From Actinomadura rifamycini DSM 43936 (lineage in GTDB: Bacteria > Actinomycetota > Actinomycetes > Streptosporangiales > Streptosporangiaceae): a stretch of DNA of 53,241 nucleotides. Shown in pieces: positions 1 through 6,482 of this stretch (the first letter of the stretch is position 1; every line of letters begins with the position of its first letter). The position numbers and the translations under genes are program-made. Below the pieces are notes generated by a model that was given only the letters and a program-made list of their open reading frames with translations, searched no databases and was not told the DNA's origin. Where the stretch lies: NCBI RefSeq assembly GCF_000425065.1, contig NZ_AULB01000042.1, positions 1 to 53,241 on the forward strand, written 5' to 3'.

Positions 1-208
1 GTGCCCGATTTGGCGCCTACCTTGTGTCGATCCCGTCGGAATCTATTGAACAGCGACTTCTTTTGCATGCGGATCACCTTCCCGGGCGGGTGGAGTGCCT
101 CGGCGCCGAACATCGCGTCTCGCGGGCGCGCGGGACTCACTGTGCCTCAAGCCGCCCGGGACCCCTCCCGCCGCGCGTTGACTCCGCGGGCGAACTGTAA
201 CTAACCTC
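1..208. other. Left flank, no gene recognised
   Basis: Open frames cross this stretch on both strands, but none has a recognisable protein, a good ribosome binding site or the strong G/C third-position bias of the real genes here. It probably holds the end of an upstream intergenic region and part of the promoter of the Rrf2 gene. The sequence AACTGTAACT at 193-202 differs by one base from the core of the adjacent hexanucleotide repeat and may be the ancestral operator. Confidence 0.5.
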
Positions 209-209
209 G

Positions 210-305
210 TTGCAGTTGCAGTTGCAGTTGCAGTTGCAGTTGCAGTTGCAGTTGCAGTTGCAGTTGCAGTTGCAGTTGCAGTTGCAGTTGCAGTTGCAGT
301 TGCGG
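210..305 (+). repeat. (TTGCAG)15 hexanucleotide tandem array
   Basis: Fifteen perfect copies of TTGCAG run from 210 to 299, followed by one variant copy TTGCGG at 300-305. The array ends 17 bases before the ATG of the Rrf2-type regulator, so it lies in that gene's promoter or 5' leader. Any 10-base stretch of the form AGTTGCAGTT in the array is the exact reverse complement of AACTGCAACT found in the promoter of the next gene, the MFS exporter. A six-base unit can expand or contract by slippage, changing the number of motif copies and the spacing of promoter elements. Function is inferred. Confidence 0.95.
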
Positions 306-322
306 TTCGTGGGAGTGGGGGT

Positions 323-772
323 ATGAAGGTCAGCAGCAGGACGGCGGTGGCCATCCACGCGTTGACGTTCCTCGCGCGGTGGGAGGACGACGGGCTCCAG
401 TCGTCCAACAAGATCGCGGAGAGTCTGGAGAGCAATCCGGTGCTCGTGCGCCGGATCCTCGGGTCGCTGCGCGCCAAGGGCATGGTCGACTCGGTCGAGG
501 GCAGCGGCGGCGGCTGGCGGCTGGCGCGGCCCGCCGAGGAGATCAGCCTCCACGACGCCTACGCCGCCGTGGAGAGCGACGAGGCGCTGCTGCCGGTGCA
601 CGCGCACCCGCCGAGCCGGAACTGCATGGTCGGACGGCACATGCAGGCGCTGCTCGAAGAGGAGTTCGCGGCGGCGCAGCGCGCCCTCGAAGAGCGTTTG
701 AGCCGGACGAGCGTCGCCGAGATGCTCGACCGCGTCATCGGCCGCGAGCGCACCGCCGTCCCGCCTCGCTGA
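323..772 (+). CDS. Rrf2-family transcriptional regulator
   Basis: 149 aa winged-helix DNA-binding protein. The N-terminal 80 residues match the Rrf2 pattern: MKVSSRTAVAIHALTFLA, then a recognition region with SNPVLVRRILGSLRAKGMV and the wing motif GSGGGWRLA. A C-terminal helix (about 105-145) probably makes the dimer. Only one cysteine (in NCMVG) is present, so it should not carry the [2Fe-2S] cluster of IscR or NsrR and looks more like the YwnA-type branch that senses small molecules or oxidants. It starts at ATG 323 after a GGGAG-GGGGG purine run. It precedes an MFS exporter and shares an operator-like motif with it, so it probably represses both. The ligand is unknown. Confidence 0.9.
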   Translation: MKVSSRTAVAIHALTFLARWEDDGLQSSNKIAESLESNPVLVRRILGSLRAKGMVDSVEGSGGGWRLARPAEEISLHDAYAAVESDEALLPVHAHPPSRNCMVGRHMQALLEEEFAAAQRALEERLSRTSVAEMLDRVIGRERTAVPPR

Positions 773-784
773 CCGGAACCGCGC

Positions 785-816
785 GGGCGGAGAGCCACCT
801 CTCCGCCCGTCTTTTT
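785..816 (+). terminator. Rho-independent terminator after the Rrf2 gene
   Basis: A perfect 10-bp stem (GGGCGGAGAG at 785-794 with CTCTCCGCCC at 799-808) with a 4-base loop is followed by GTCTTTTT. This separates the regulator transcript from the MFS gene, which therefore needs its own promoter in 817-869. Confidence 0.85.
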
Positions 817-823
817 CGCCCAT

Positions 824-833
824 AACTGCAACT
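824..833 (+). promoter_or_regulatory. Putative Rrf2 operator in the MFS promoter
   Basis: AACTGCAACT lies 36 bases upstream of the MFS start and just after the terminator. It is identical, on the opposite strand, to the repeating core of the TTGCAG array before the regulator gene, and one base from AACTGTAACT at 193-202. Shared unusual motifs before a regulator and its neighbouring exporter suggest one regulator binds all of them. Binding is inferred. Confidence 0.5.
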
Positions 834-869
834 ACACCGGTATCAGTTCCCTCGAGATCGGAGACCCCC

Positions 870-2327
870 ATGCCCTCGGCCCCGGCGTCCGCGGCGCCCG
901 CCGTGTCGATGCCTCGACTGCTGCTCGTGCTCGTACCGGCGATGCTCCTGAACATCACCGCCGCCGACATGGTCTCGCTCGTCCTCCCGCGCATCTCCGA
1001 GCAGTTCGCGGCGTCCACCGCCCAGGTCGCGTGGACGGTGACCGGGTTCCTGCTGGCGTTCGCCGTCGGCGTGCCCTTCTACGGACGGATCGCCGACCGG
1101 TACAGCCTTCGCGGCCTCTTCACCGTCGTGCTGGCGGTCTTCGCGGTCGGCGGCCTGATCAGCGCGCTGTCGCCCGGCCTGCCGGTCCTCGTGCTCGGCC
1201 GGATCGTCATGGGCATCGGCGGGGCCGCCGTCCCGGTCCTGGGGATCGTGGCCGTGATGCGGCTCCTGCCCGCCGACAAGGCGGCGGTCGGCGTCGGGTT
1301 CGTCGCCGCGGCCGCGGGCGTCGGAACCGCCGCCGGACCCGCCGTGGGCGGCATCGTCGGGGAGTACCTCGGCTGGCGGGCCCTGTTCTGGATCACGACC
1401 GCCGGTGCGCTGGCCCTCATCCCGGCGGTGCGCCGGGCCATCGCCGACGAGCCTCCCGGCGACTCCGGACCCTTCGACCTCGCGGGCGGCGTCCTGCTGG
1501 GCCTCGCCGCCGGCCTGCTGCTCTTCGGCGTCACCCAGTCCGAGGGGGCGGGCTTCGGCCACCCGCGGTCGTGGGGGCCGATCCTCGGCGGCGTCGTCCT
1601 CGCGGCGCTGTTCGCCGCACGCAACCGCGCCGCGGCGCACCCGTTCGTCCCGCCGTCGCTGTTCGCCGACCGCGCCTACGTCGCCGCAGTCCTCACCGTC
1701 TTCCTGGCGATGACCGCCAACCTCGCCACGCTGGTGCTGGTGCCGGTCCTCATCATCGACGTCAACGGCCTCACCCCCGGCCAAGGCAGCCTCGTCATGA
1801 TCCCCGGCGGCATCGCCCTGGCCCTCCTGGCGCCACTGGCCGGACGGGTCGGAGCCCGCGGCCGCCACGCGCACCCCGTCCTCCTGGCGGGCCTCGCCGT
1901 CATGGGGCTCTCCACCCTCTTCCTGTCCACCGTCGCGGCCGGGTCGTCCCACGTGCTGGTCGGCCTGGCCGTTCTCGGCCTCGACGTGGGCTTCGCGTTC
2001 GTCATCACGTTGACCACCGGCGTGGTCGGCAGCGTCCTGCCGCCCCAGCACGCCGGCACCGGAGTGGGCATCTTCCAGGGAGCGCAGTTCCTGGGCGCGG
2101 GCACCGGCCCCGCCCTCTTCGGCGCCCTGCTCACCGCGCGGGAGTCCACCGGAGCCGGCGCGGTGAACCCCTTCTACACCGGCGACGCCCCCGCCTACTC
2201 CGACGTCTTCCTGGCCCTGACCCTGATCACCGCCCTGGCCGCCCTCGCCGCCCTCCGCCTGCGGACGGCATGGTCCCCGCAGCCCACGGCCCCTTCCCCT
2301 GTGGACACCGGCGCGCCGGTCAAGTAG
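870..2327 (+). CDS. MFS drug-exporter-like transporter (DHA2/14-TM type)
   Basis: 485 aa integral membrane protein, predicted proton-driven exporter in the cytoplasmic membrane. Long hydrophobic segments run throughout, consistent with about 14 helices. The loop between helices 2 and 3 carries the MFS motif A-like GRIADRYSLRGLF (about 73-85), and the fifth helix region carries the antiporter motif-C-like GVGTAAGPAVGGIVGEYLGW. The ATG follows GGAGA. The gene sits between an Rrf2 regulator and a tautomerase, so its substrate may be a reactive or aromatic compound that the regulator senses. No specific substrate can be read from the sequence. Confidence 0.9.
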   Translation: MPSAPASAAPAVSMPRLLLVLVPAMLLNITAADMVSLVLPRISEQFAASTAQVAWTVTGFLLAFAVGVPFYGRIADRYSLRGLFTVVLAVFAVGGLISALSPGLPVLVLGRIVMGIGGAAVPVLGIVAVMRLLPADKAAVGVGFVAAAAGVGTAAGPAVGGIVGEYLGWRALFWITTAGALALIPAVRRAIADEPPGDSGPFDLAGGVLLGLAAGLLLFGVTQSEGAGFGHPRSWGPILGGVVLAALFAARNRAAAHPFVPPSLFADRAYVAAVLTVFLAMTANLATLVLVPVLIIDVNGLTPGQGSLVMIPGGIALALLAPLAGRVGARGRHAHPVLLAGLAVMGLSTLFLSTVAAGSSHVLVGLAVLGLDVGFAFVITLTTGVVGSVLPPQHAGTGVGIFQGAQFLGAGTGPALFGALLTARESTGAGAVNPFYTGDAPAYSDVFLALTLITALAALAALRLRTAWSPQPTAPSPVDTGAPVK

Positions 2328-2356
2328 CTTTGATGTCAAAGCCTTTGTTGTCAAAG
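2328..2356. promoter_or_regulatory. Two tandem CTTTG-TCAAAG palindromes
   Basis: Immediately after the MFS stop codon lie CTTTGATGTCAAAG (2328-2341, perfect 6-bp arms, 2-base spacer) and CTTTGTTGTCAAAG (2343-2356, one arm mismatch). Their centres are 15 bp apart. They end 15 bases before the tautomerase start, where a repressor could block transcription or initiation. The half-site resembles those of MarR-type regulators, but no MarR gene is in the window. Confidence 0.55.
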
Positions 2357-2371
2357 CTATTGGAGGCGGCC

Positions 2372-2752
2372 GTGCCGCATCTGACCGTGCACCTTCCGGA
2401 GAACCGGCTGGCGGGCAAGGAGCCCGAGCTCGTCACCGCGCTCACCGACGCGATCGTCGGCGTCTACGGCGACTGGGCCCGCGACCTGGTGGGCATCCGG
2501 CTGGACGGCGTCCCGGCGGGGCGCCTCGCGCAGGGCGGCAAGGCGGTGGACGCGAGCGCCTCGGTGGTCCTGGGCGTCCGCGCCGGCCTCTTCGACCGTC
2601 CCGACGCCGCCCGGCTCACCGCCGACCTCGGCGCCGCCCTCACCGACGCCGTCACCGGCGTCCTGGGAGAGGACTTCCGCCCGGGCACCATGGTCGAACT
2701 CGTGGCGTCCCCACCCGAACGCACCTTCGTAGCCGGCACCCCCGCCGCCTGA
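2372..2752 (+). CDS. Tautomerase (4-oxalocrotonate tautomerase-like)
   Basis: 126 aa. The start is placed at GTG 2372 because GGAGG lies five bases upstream and the product then begins Met-Pro-His-Leu-Thr; after Met removal the N-terminal proline is the catalytic base of the tautomerase superfamily. An in-frame ATG at 2333 lies inside the palindromes, has no ribosome binding site and would bury this proline. The sequence reads as two beta-alpha-beta halves, with the second around ASASVVLGVRAGLFDR, longer than the 60-residue 4-OT subunit and closer to 120-130-residue members. It follows the MFS gene on the same strand and probably handles keto-enol chemistry of a small organic acid. Confidence 0.75.
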   Translation: MPHLTVHLPENRLAGKEPELVTALTDAIVGVYGDWARDLVGIRLDGVPAGRLAQGGKAVDASASVVLGVRAGLFDRPDAARLTADLGAALTDAVTGVLGEDFRPGTMVELVASPPERTFVAGTPAA

Positions 2753-2797
2753 ACCGGACACACGGCCGCATGCGGCCCGTCCCGGAGGACACCCCAC

Positions 2798-2872
2798 ATG
2801 CTCGACATCCGTGAGCACGCCGCCGTCCTGTCGAGCCCGGCGGCGACGGCGGAGGCGGCCCTCTCGTTCTGA
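2798..2872 (+). CDS. Possible 24-aa small protein or gene remnant
   Basis: A short frame (starts MLDIREHAAVL, ends AALSF) has a well-placed GGAGG ten bases before its ATG and G/C-ending codons throughout. It follows the tautomerase by 45 bases. It may be a small protein, a translated leader, or the 5' remnant of a deleted gene, since the sequence after its stop goes straight into the convergent pseudokinase gene. No family recognised. Confidence 0.3.
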   Translation: MLDIREHAAVLSSPAATAEAALSF

Positions 2873-2882
2873 GGGCTCCGGG

Positions 2883-3890
2883 TCACGGCTCGGCGGACGG
2901 GTCCGGTGGCTCGACGTAGCGGGCGTCCGCGAAGTGGGCGAGCGCCGCTCGGAGGTCGACGATCTCCTCCTCCGCCATGACATCGCTGATCGAGCAGACG
3001 ACGGTGCCGCCGTGGAGGTCGTCGCCTTCGATCGGGCGCTCGTCCCCGGCGTACCAGATGACGAGCTTGTGCTCGTGGCCGTCGCCGATCACGCCCACCT
3101 GCTCGACGAGGTTCCAGGGGACGAACGTGTCCGCGACGTACCGGAACGCGAGGCCGTCGCGGTTCAGGGTGAGGCGGTCCGAGGGGAGCCACAGGCCGAG
3201 GAGCGTGAACAGTCCGCCGCCGAGGACGCTGATCGCCGCCGCGGCGGCGATCCTGCCGGACGTCCCGAGGCCGTGGAGGACGGGCAGCGCGAACAGCGGG
3301 AGGAGGACGAACATCCAGGTGACGAACAGGCCGGCCGTGAAGTGCGTCGACACCTGCCACCGCCTGTCCCGGACGTAGACGGCCTCGCCCGGAATCCGTG
3401 CGAGGACGTCGCCGGGGGTCGGGCGCTCGGCGGGGTCCTTGGCGAGGCAGTCGGCGGCCAGGGCCGCCAGGCCGTCCGGCATTCCGGACAGGTCGGGCTC
3501 GTCGTGGACGACGCGGTGCAGGACGTCCTCGGCGGGGCCCGTCCCGAAGGGCGGGCGGCCCGTCGCGGCGAAGGCGAGGACGGCCCCGAGCGCGAACACG
3601 TCGCTGGGCGGGACCACGTCGTGCCCGCGCGCCTCTTCGGGCGAGACGAACGAGGGGTGCGCCGCGCCGGACTCGACGACGCGCGGCCCGTCCTCGGCGA
3701 GCAGCACCCCGGACGGGTGCAGGCCGCGGCCCGCCGGACTCCGTGCGAGCCGCCGGGCCAGCTCCGCCGCCAGCGCCGCGGCGTCGGCGGGCGCCAGCGG
3801 CCCGTACCGGTCGACGGCGTCCCGCAAGGACGCGGGGGGCGGGGTGCCGGCGAGGGCGTGGGCCGGCTCGGAGCCGTCGGTGTGGGTCAC
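2883..3890 (-). CDS. Membrane pseudokinase (degenerate Ser/Thr kinase C-lobe)
   Basis: 335 aa. Residues 55-165 align by eye with the C-lobe of the two genuine kinases in this window: GVLLAEDGPR, then SPEEARG in place of the APE region, DVFALGAVLAFAATGRPPF and CLAKDPAERPTPGDVL. The N-lobe is missing: there is no glycine loop and no ATP lysine. The HRDLKPSN catalytic loop is replaced by GLHPSG (about 56-61), losing the catalytic Asp, and DFG is replaced by ESG (73-75). Two hydrophobic segments (about 183-208 and 213-235) and a C-terminal domain of about 95 residues follow. It should not phosphorylate; it may scaffold or bind a partner. The start is GTG 3890, overlapped by the stop of a tiny leader ORF. 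Last gene of a minus-strand group led by a sigma factor. Confidence 0.7.
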   Translation of the reverse strand: MTHTDGSEPAHALAGTPPPASLRDAVDRYGPLAPADAAALAAELARRLARSPAGRGLHPSGVLLAEDGPRVVESGAAHPSFVSPEEARGHDVVPPSDVFALGAVLAFAATGRPPFGTGPAEDVLHRVVHDEPDLSGMPDGLAALAADCLAKDPAERPTPGDVLARIPGEAVYVRDRRWQVSTHFTAGLFVTWMFVLLPLFALPVLHGLGTSGRIAAAAAISVLGGGLFTLLGLWLPSDRLTLNRDGLAFRYVADTFVPWNLVEQVGVIGDGHEHKLVIWYAGDERPIEGDDLHGGTVVCSISDVMAEEEIVDLRAALAHFADARYVEPPDPSAEP

Positions 3891-3919
3891 GCGGCGGGCG
3901 GGGAGTCGATCACGCTCAT
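3887..3919 (-). CDS. 10-codon leader ORF overlapping the pseudokinase start
   Basis: Reads MSVIDSPPAA and stops with TGA that shares the four bases GTGA with the GTG start of the pseudokinase gene. GAGGAGG lies 11 bases upstream of its ATG, while the downstream GTG has no ribosome binding site of its own. This is the usual arrangement for termination-reinitiation coupling. The Pro-Pro pair near the end could slow ribosomes. Confidence 0.4.
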   Translation of the reverse strand: MSVIDSPPAA

Positions 3920-3983
3920 CGGGCTTCGGACCTCCTCGCGTACGGTGCCCCTAGATCTTCCACGGGCGGGACGGCGTCGGCAA

Positions 3984-4388
3984 TCAGGTCTCGTCGTCGC
4001 GTTCGACGACCGCGGCGACGGCGAGGTGCAGCAGGGCCGCCAAGTGCGGTTCGAGCTCGTCGGCGGGGACGGCGCCGACGAGGGCGGGGAGCATGACCCG
4101 GTCGCGGGCCGCGGCGGCGGCGAGCACCCGCGCGGCCCAGCGCGCCGGGACCGGCGCCTGCTCGATGCCGGGCCGGATGCCGGCGGCCCGCGGGTGCTCG
4201 TCCAGGATCGCCCTGCACCAGACGGCGACGAGGCGCTCGACCGCGGCGGGGCCGCGGTGGACGGCGCGGGCGGTCAGGGCGCGGCTCCGCCGGTGCTCGC
4301 CGTAGACGGCGGCCGTCAGCGCCCGCCCGGCCAGCAGCCCGGCGTGCCAGCGGAGGGCGAGGTCGGCCGCCCTGGGCCGGATCGGCAT
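3984..4388 (-). CDS. Hypothetical helical protein
   Basis: 134 aa from ATG 4388, which has GGGAG six bases upstream; a GTG directly before it is less well spaced. The protein is rich in Ala, Arg and Leu and predicted mostly helical, with no signal peptide, no clear membrane segment and no recognised motif apart from one Cys in AVWCRAILDEHP. Codon use is typical of the neighbourhood, so it is likely a real gene. It lies between the anti-sigma-like gene (gap of 15 bases) and the pseudokinase, probably in the same transcript. Function unknown. Confidence 0.55.
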   Translation of the reverse strand: MPIRPRAADLALRWHAGLLAGRALTAAVYGEHRRSRALTARAVHRGPAAVERLVAVWCRAILDEHPRAAGIRPGIEQAPVPARWAARVLAAAAARDRVMLPALVGAVPADELEPHLAALLHLAVAAVVERDDET

Positions 4389-4403
4389 CACCGACTCCCG
4401 GGG

Positions 4404-5237
4404 TCAGTCGCAGAGCGTGGGGCGCGGGCTGGTCAGGCCGTCGGTGCAGTCCTCGGGGACGAACCCGGCCCGCTCCGTCGGGACCTTCGGCCGCCACGTG
4501 TGGACGGCCTCGCCCGCGGCGTCGTAGCCGGTCACGGCCGCGACGCGGATGGTGGGCGAGGACATGGCGTCGGTCGACCCGCCGTCCCGCACCATCTCGG
4601 CGGGGGTCTGGGCGATGAAGAAGCCGTCGTGGACGACGGCCTGCGCGGCGCGGCCGCCGTCCCACGCCACGCCGACGCGGGTGACGCCGGGTTTGGCGCG
4701 GCCGACGACCACCGCGTGCAGTTCGTCCCACTTCAGGGCCTGCACCTGCCGGATGCCGTCCACGCGCAGCGGCGCGTCGAAGCCGAAGAGGCCGCCGTCC
4801 GTCCCGCCGGGCCAGGGGTGCACCTGCGGCGGTTCGGTGTTGTGGCCCCCGCCGGTCACGCAGAGGACGTAGCCGCGGGGGCCGCCGACCTCCACGAGCT
4901 GCCCGCCCGGCACCCGCTGCCGCGTCAGCAGCCGGAAGTCGGACGACGGCCCGTCGCGCAGGCACGCGCGGGTGATCGCCCGCTCGCTCGGGGTGTCGCC
5001 CGGGAGGGCGGGCGGCGACTCGCCGGGCGGGCCGAGGACGCCGGGGGCGGACGTGTCGGCGCCCGCGGCGAACGTCGCGGGCACGGCGATCGCGAGGGCG
5101 GCGAGGGCCGCGCCGGCGGCCGTCCTGCCCCGGCGGCGGCGGGCGGCGGTGCGGAGGGCGCGGTCGGCGAGGTCGGCGGGCGGCTCGGCGCGGTCGGCGA
5201 GCGCGGTGAGCGCGTCCTTGAGCATCCGGTCGGTCAC
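4404..5237 (-). CDS. Putative membrane-anchored anti-sigma-like protein
   Basis: 277 aa. It starts at GTG 5237, sharing GTGA with the stop of the SigE-family sigma gene, so the two are translationally coupled. Residues 1-40 (MLKDALTALADRAEPPADL) form a short cytoplasmic segment typical of partners of this sigma family, followed by a basic RRRRGR stretch and one hydrophobic segment (about 38-56). The remaining 220 residues should be extracytoplasmic and contain several Cys, including ACLRDG, VLCVTGG and EDCTDG. It has no clear zinc anti-sigma HxxxCxxC motif. The role as sensor or anti-sigma factor is inferred from position and topology. Confidence 0.65.
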   Translation of the reverse strand: MTDRMLKDALTALADRAEPPADLADRALRTAARRRRGRTAAGAALAALAIAVPATFAAGADTSAPGVLGPPGESPPALPGDTPSERAITRACLRDGPSSDFRLLTRQRVPGGQLVEVGGPRGYVLCVTGGGHNTEPPQVHPWPGGTDGGLFGFDAPLRVDGIRQVQALKWDELHAVVVGRAKPGVTRVGVAWDGGRAAQAVVHDGFFIAQTPAEMVRDGGSTDAMSSPTIRVAAVTGYDAAGEAVHTWRPKVPTERAGFVPEDCTDGLTSPRPTLCD

Positions 5238-5740
5238 GGTCGGCCTCCGGCGGGTTCGAGGTGGGCGGCCAGGTCGGGGGCGAGTTCCCGGAGCCGGGCG
5301 ATGGCGCGGTGCGTCTGGCTGCGGACGGTGCCGACCGAGCAGCCCATGATCGCGGCGACGTCGCGTTCGGGCAGGTCCTCGTAGTAGCGCAGGACGAGCA
5401 CGGCCCGCTTGCGCGGCGGCAGGGCCAGCAGCGCGCGTTCCAGCGTCAGCCGCAGGTCGACGTCCGGGCCCGGGGAGGGCAGGTCGGGAGGCTCCGCGAC
5501 GACCGACTCGCGGCGCCGGCGGCGCCACCGGTTGACCTGCTCGTTGTACATGGCGCGGCGGACGTAGCCGTCCGGGTTGTCCCGCACGCGGCCCCACCGC
5601 GCGGCCGTCTTCGCCAGCGCGTTCTGCAGCAGGTCCTCGGCGGCGTGCTGGTCCCCGGCCAGCACGTACGCCGTCCGGATGAGGCTGCCGGACCGTGCCG
5701 CGACGAACGCGGCGAAGCTCTCGCGGGCCTCTCGGTTCAA
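5234..5740 (-). CDS. SigE-family RNA polymerase sigma factor
   Basis: 168 aa group 4 (ECF-like) sigma factor of the actinobacterial SigE family. Region 2 spans about 10-75 (SLIRTAYVLAGDQHAAEDLLQNALAKTAARW ends the core-binding part) and region 4 spans about 105-155, with the helix-turn-helix YYEDLPERDVAAIMGCSVGT followed by VRSQTHRAIARLREL. The start codon is TTG 5740, with AGGAGG four bases upstream. It leads a minus-strand group: sigma, membrane partner, hypothetical protein, pseudokinase. It probably directs a small stress or envelope regulon, held inactive by the downstream membrane protein. Confidence 0.9.
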   Translation of the reverse strand: MNREARESFAAFVAARSGSLIRTAYVLAGDQHAAEDLLQNALAKTAARWGRVRDNPDGYVRRAMYNEQVNRWRRRRRESVVAEPPDLPSPGPDVDLRLTLERALLALPPRKRAVLVLRYYEDLPERDVAAIMGCSVGTVRSQTHRAIARLRELAPDLAAHLEPAGGRP

Positions 5741-5982
5741 CGGACCTCCTCTGTGGTGTCACCCTCTGAGACCCGCGAACCCCCCGCGGCTATGCTTCCG
5801 CGCCCGATCTTTTTCCGCCGCCGGTCTGCGGGACGTCCCGGCCGTCCGGCGGTTGGCCGGTTCCGGCCTGCGCCGGGAGGGGCCGCGCCTTGAGGCGCTT
5901 CGGGGGGACGGCTACCTTGATCACCTTCTCTCTCGCGGTTCCGCGCGTGCGCGCCGAACCCCACCCCCTCTGGAGGACGTCC

Positions 5983-6417
5983 GTGCGTCAGTGGCTCCTT
6001 GTCGGCTCCATGTGCGCAGTGCTGGGCATCACCGGCTGTTCGGGCGGTGACGACCCGGAGCCGTCCGCGGGGAGCGGGCAGACGGCGTCGGCCGGGAGCG
6101 GGCAGGGCGGCCAGGAGGCCGCCGAGGCGGCCGGGGACGACCAGGCGTCGATCACCGGGACGTGGCGCGGGCCGAAGAACGGCGCGGACAACGAGACGTT
6201 CGAGTTCCGCGGCGACGGGACGGTCAGCCTCTCCAGTGACGGCGAGACCTGCGACGGGACCGTCGAGCCCAAGGGCGGGGAGCGGACGTACGCCTTCCAG
6301 ATCGACTGCGGCGGTGGCCCGTTCCCGGGCACGGCGGTGGTGTCGCCGGACGGCGCGACGGTCACGCTCACCGACCCGGACGGCGAGAAGAGCGACTACG
6401 GCCGCGTGCCCGACTGA
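5983..6417 (+). CDS. Small lipoprotein
   Basis: 144 aa from GTG 5983, chosen because GGAGG lies six bases upstream and the product then begins with a lipoprotein signal peptide ending in the lipobox ITGC (Cys19). The mature part starts with a Gly-Ser-Gln-rich linker (SAGSGQTASAGSGQ), followed by a small beta-rich domain with two Cys (GETCDGT and QIDCGGG) that may form a disulfide. It is divergent from the sigma operon. The family is not recognised; it may be an extracytoplasmic ligand-binding or inhibitor-like domain. Confidence 0.75.
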   Translation: MRQWLLVGSMCAVLGITGCSGGDDPEPSAGSGQTASAGSGQGGQEAAEAAGDDQASITGTWRGPKNGADNETFEFRGDGTVSLSSDGETCDGTVEPKGGERTYAFQIDCGGGPFPGTAVVSPDGATVTLTDPDGEKSDYGRVPD

Positions 6418-6482
6418 CCCCACCCCGAAAACGTGCCACGGTTTACTGGCATGGACGGTGCGGATGTTGCATCGTGGCCTCT

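Noticed and set aside
1..204. 67-codon frame at the left edge
   Set aside because: Third codon positions are not biased, and no ribosome binding site or homology is visible.
210..305. TTGCAG array as a CRISPR or coding repeat
   Set aside because: The units are contiguous with no spacers, and frames through it lack a start signal and known domain.
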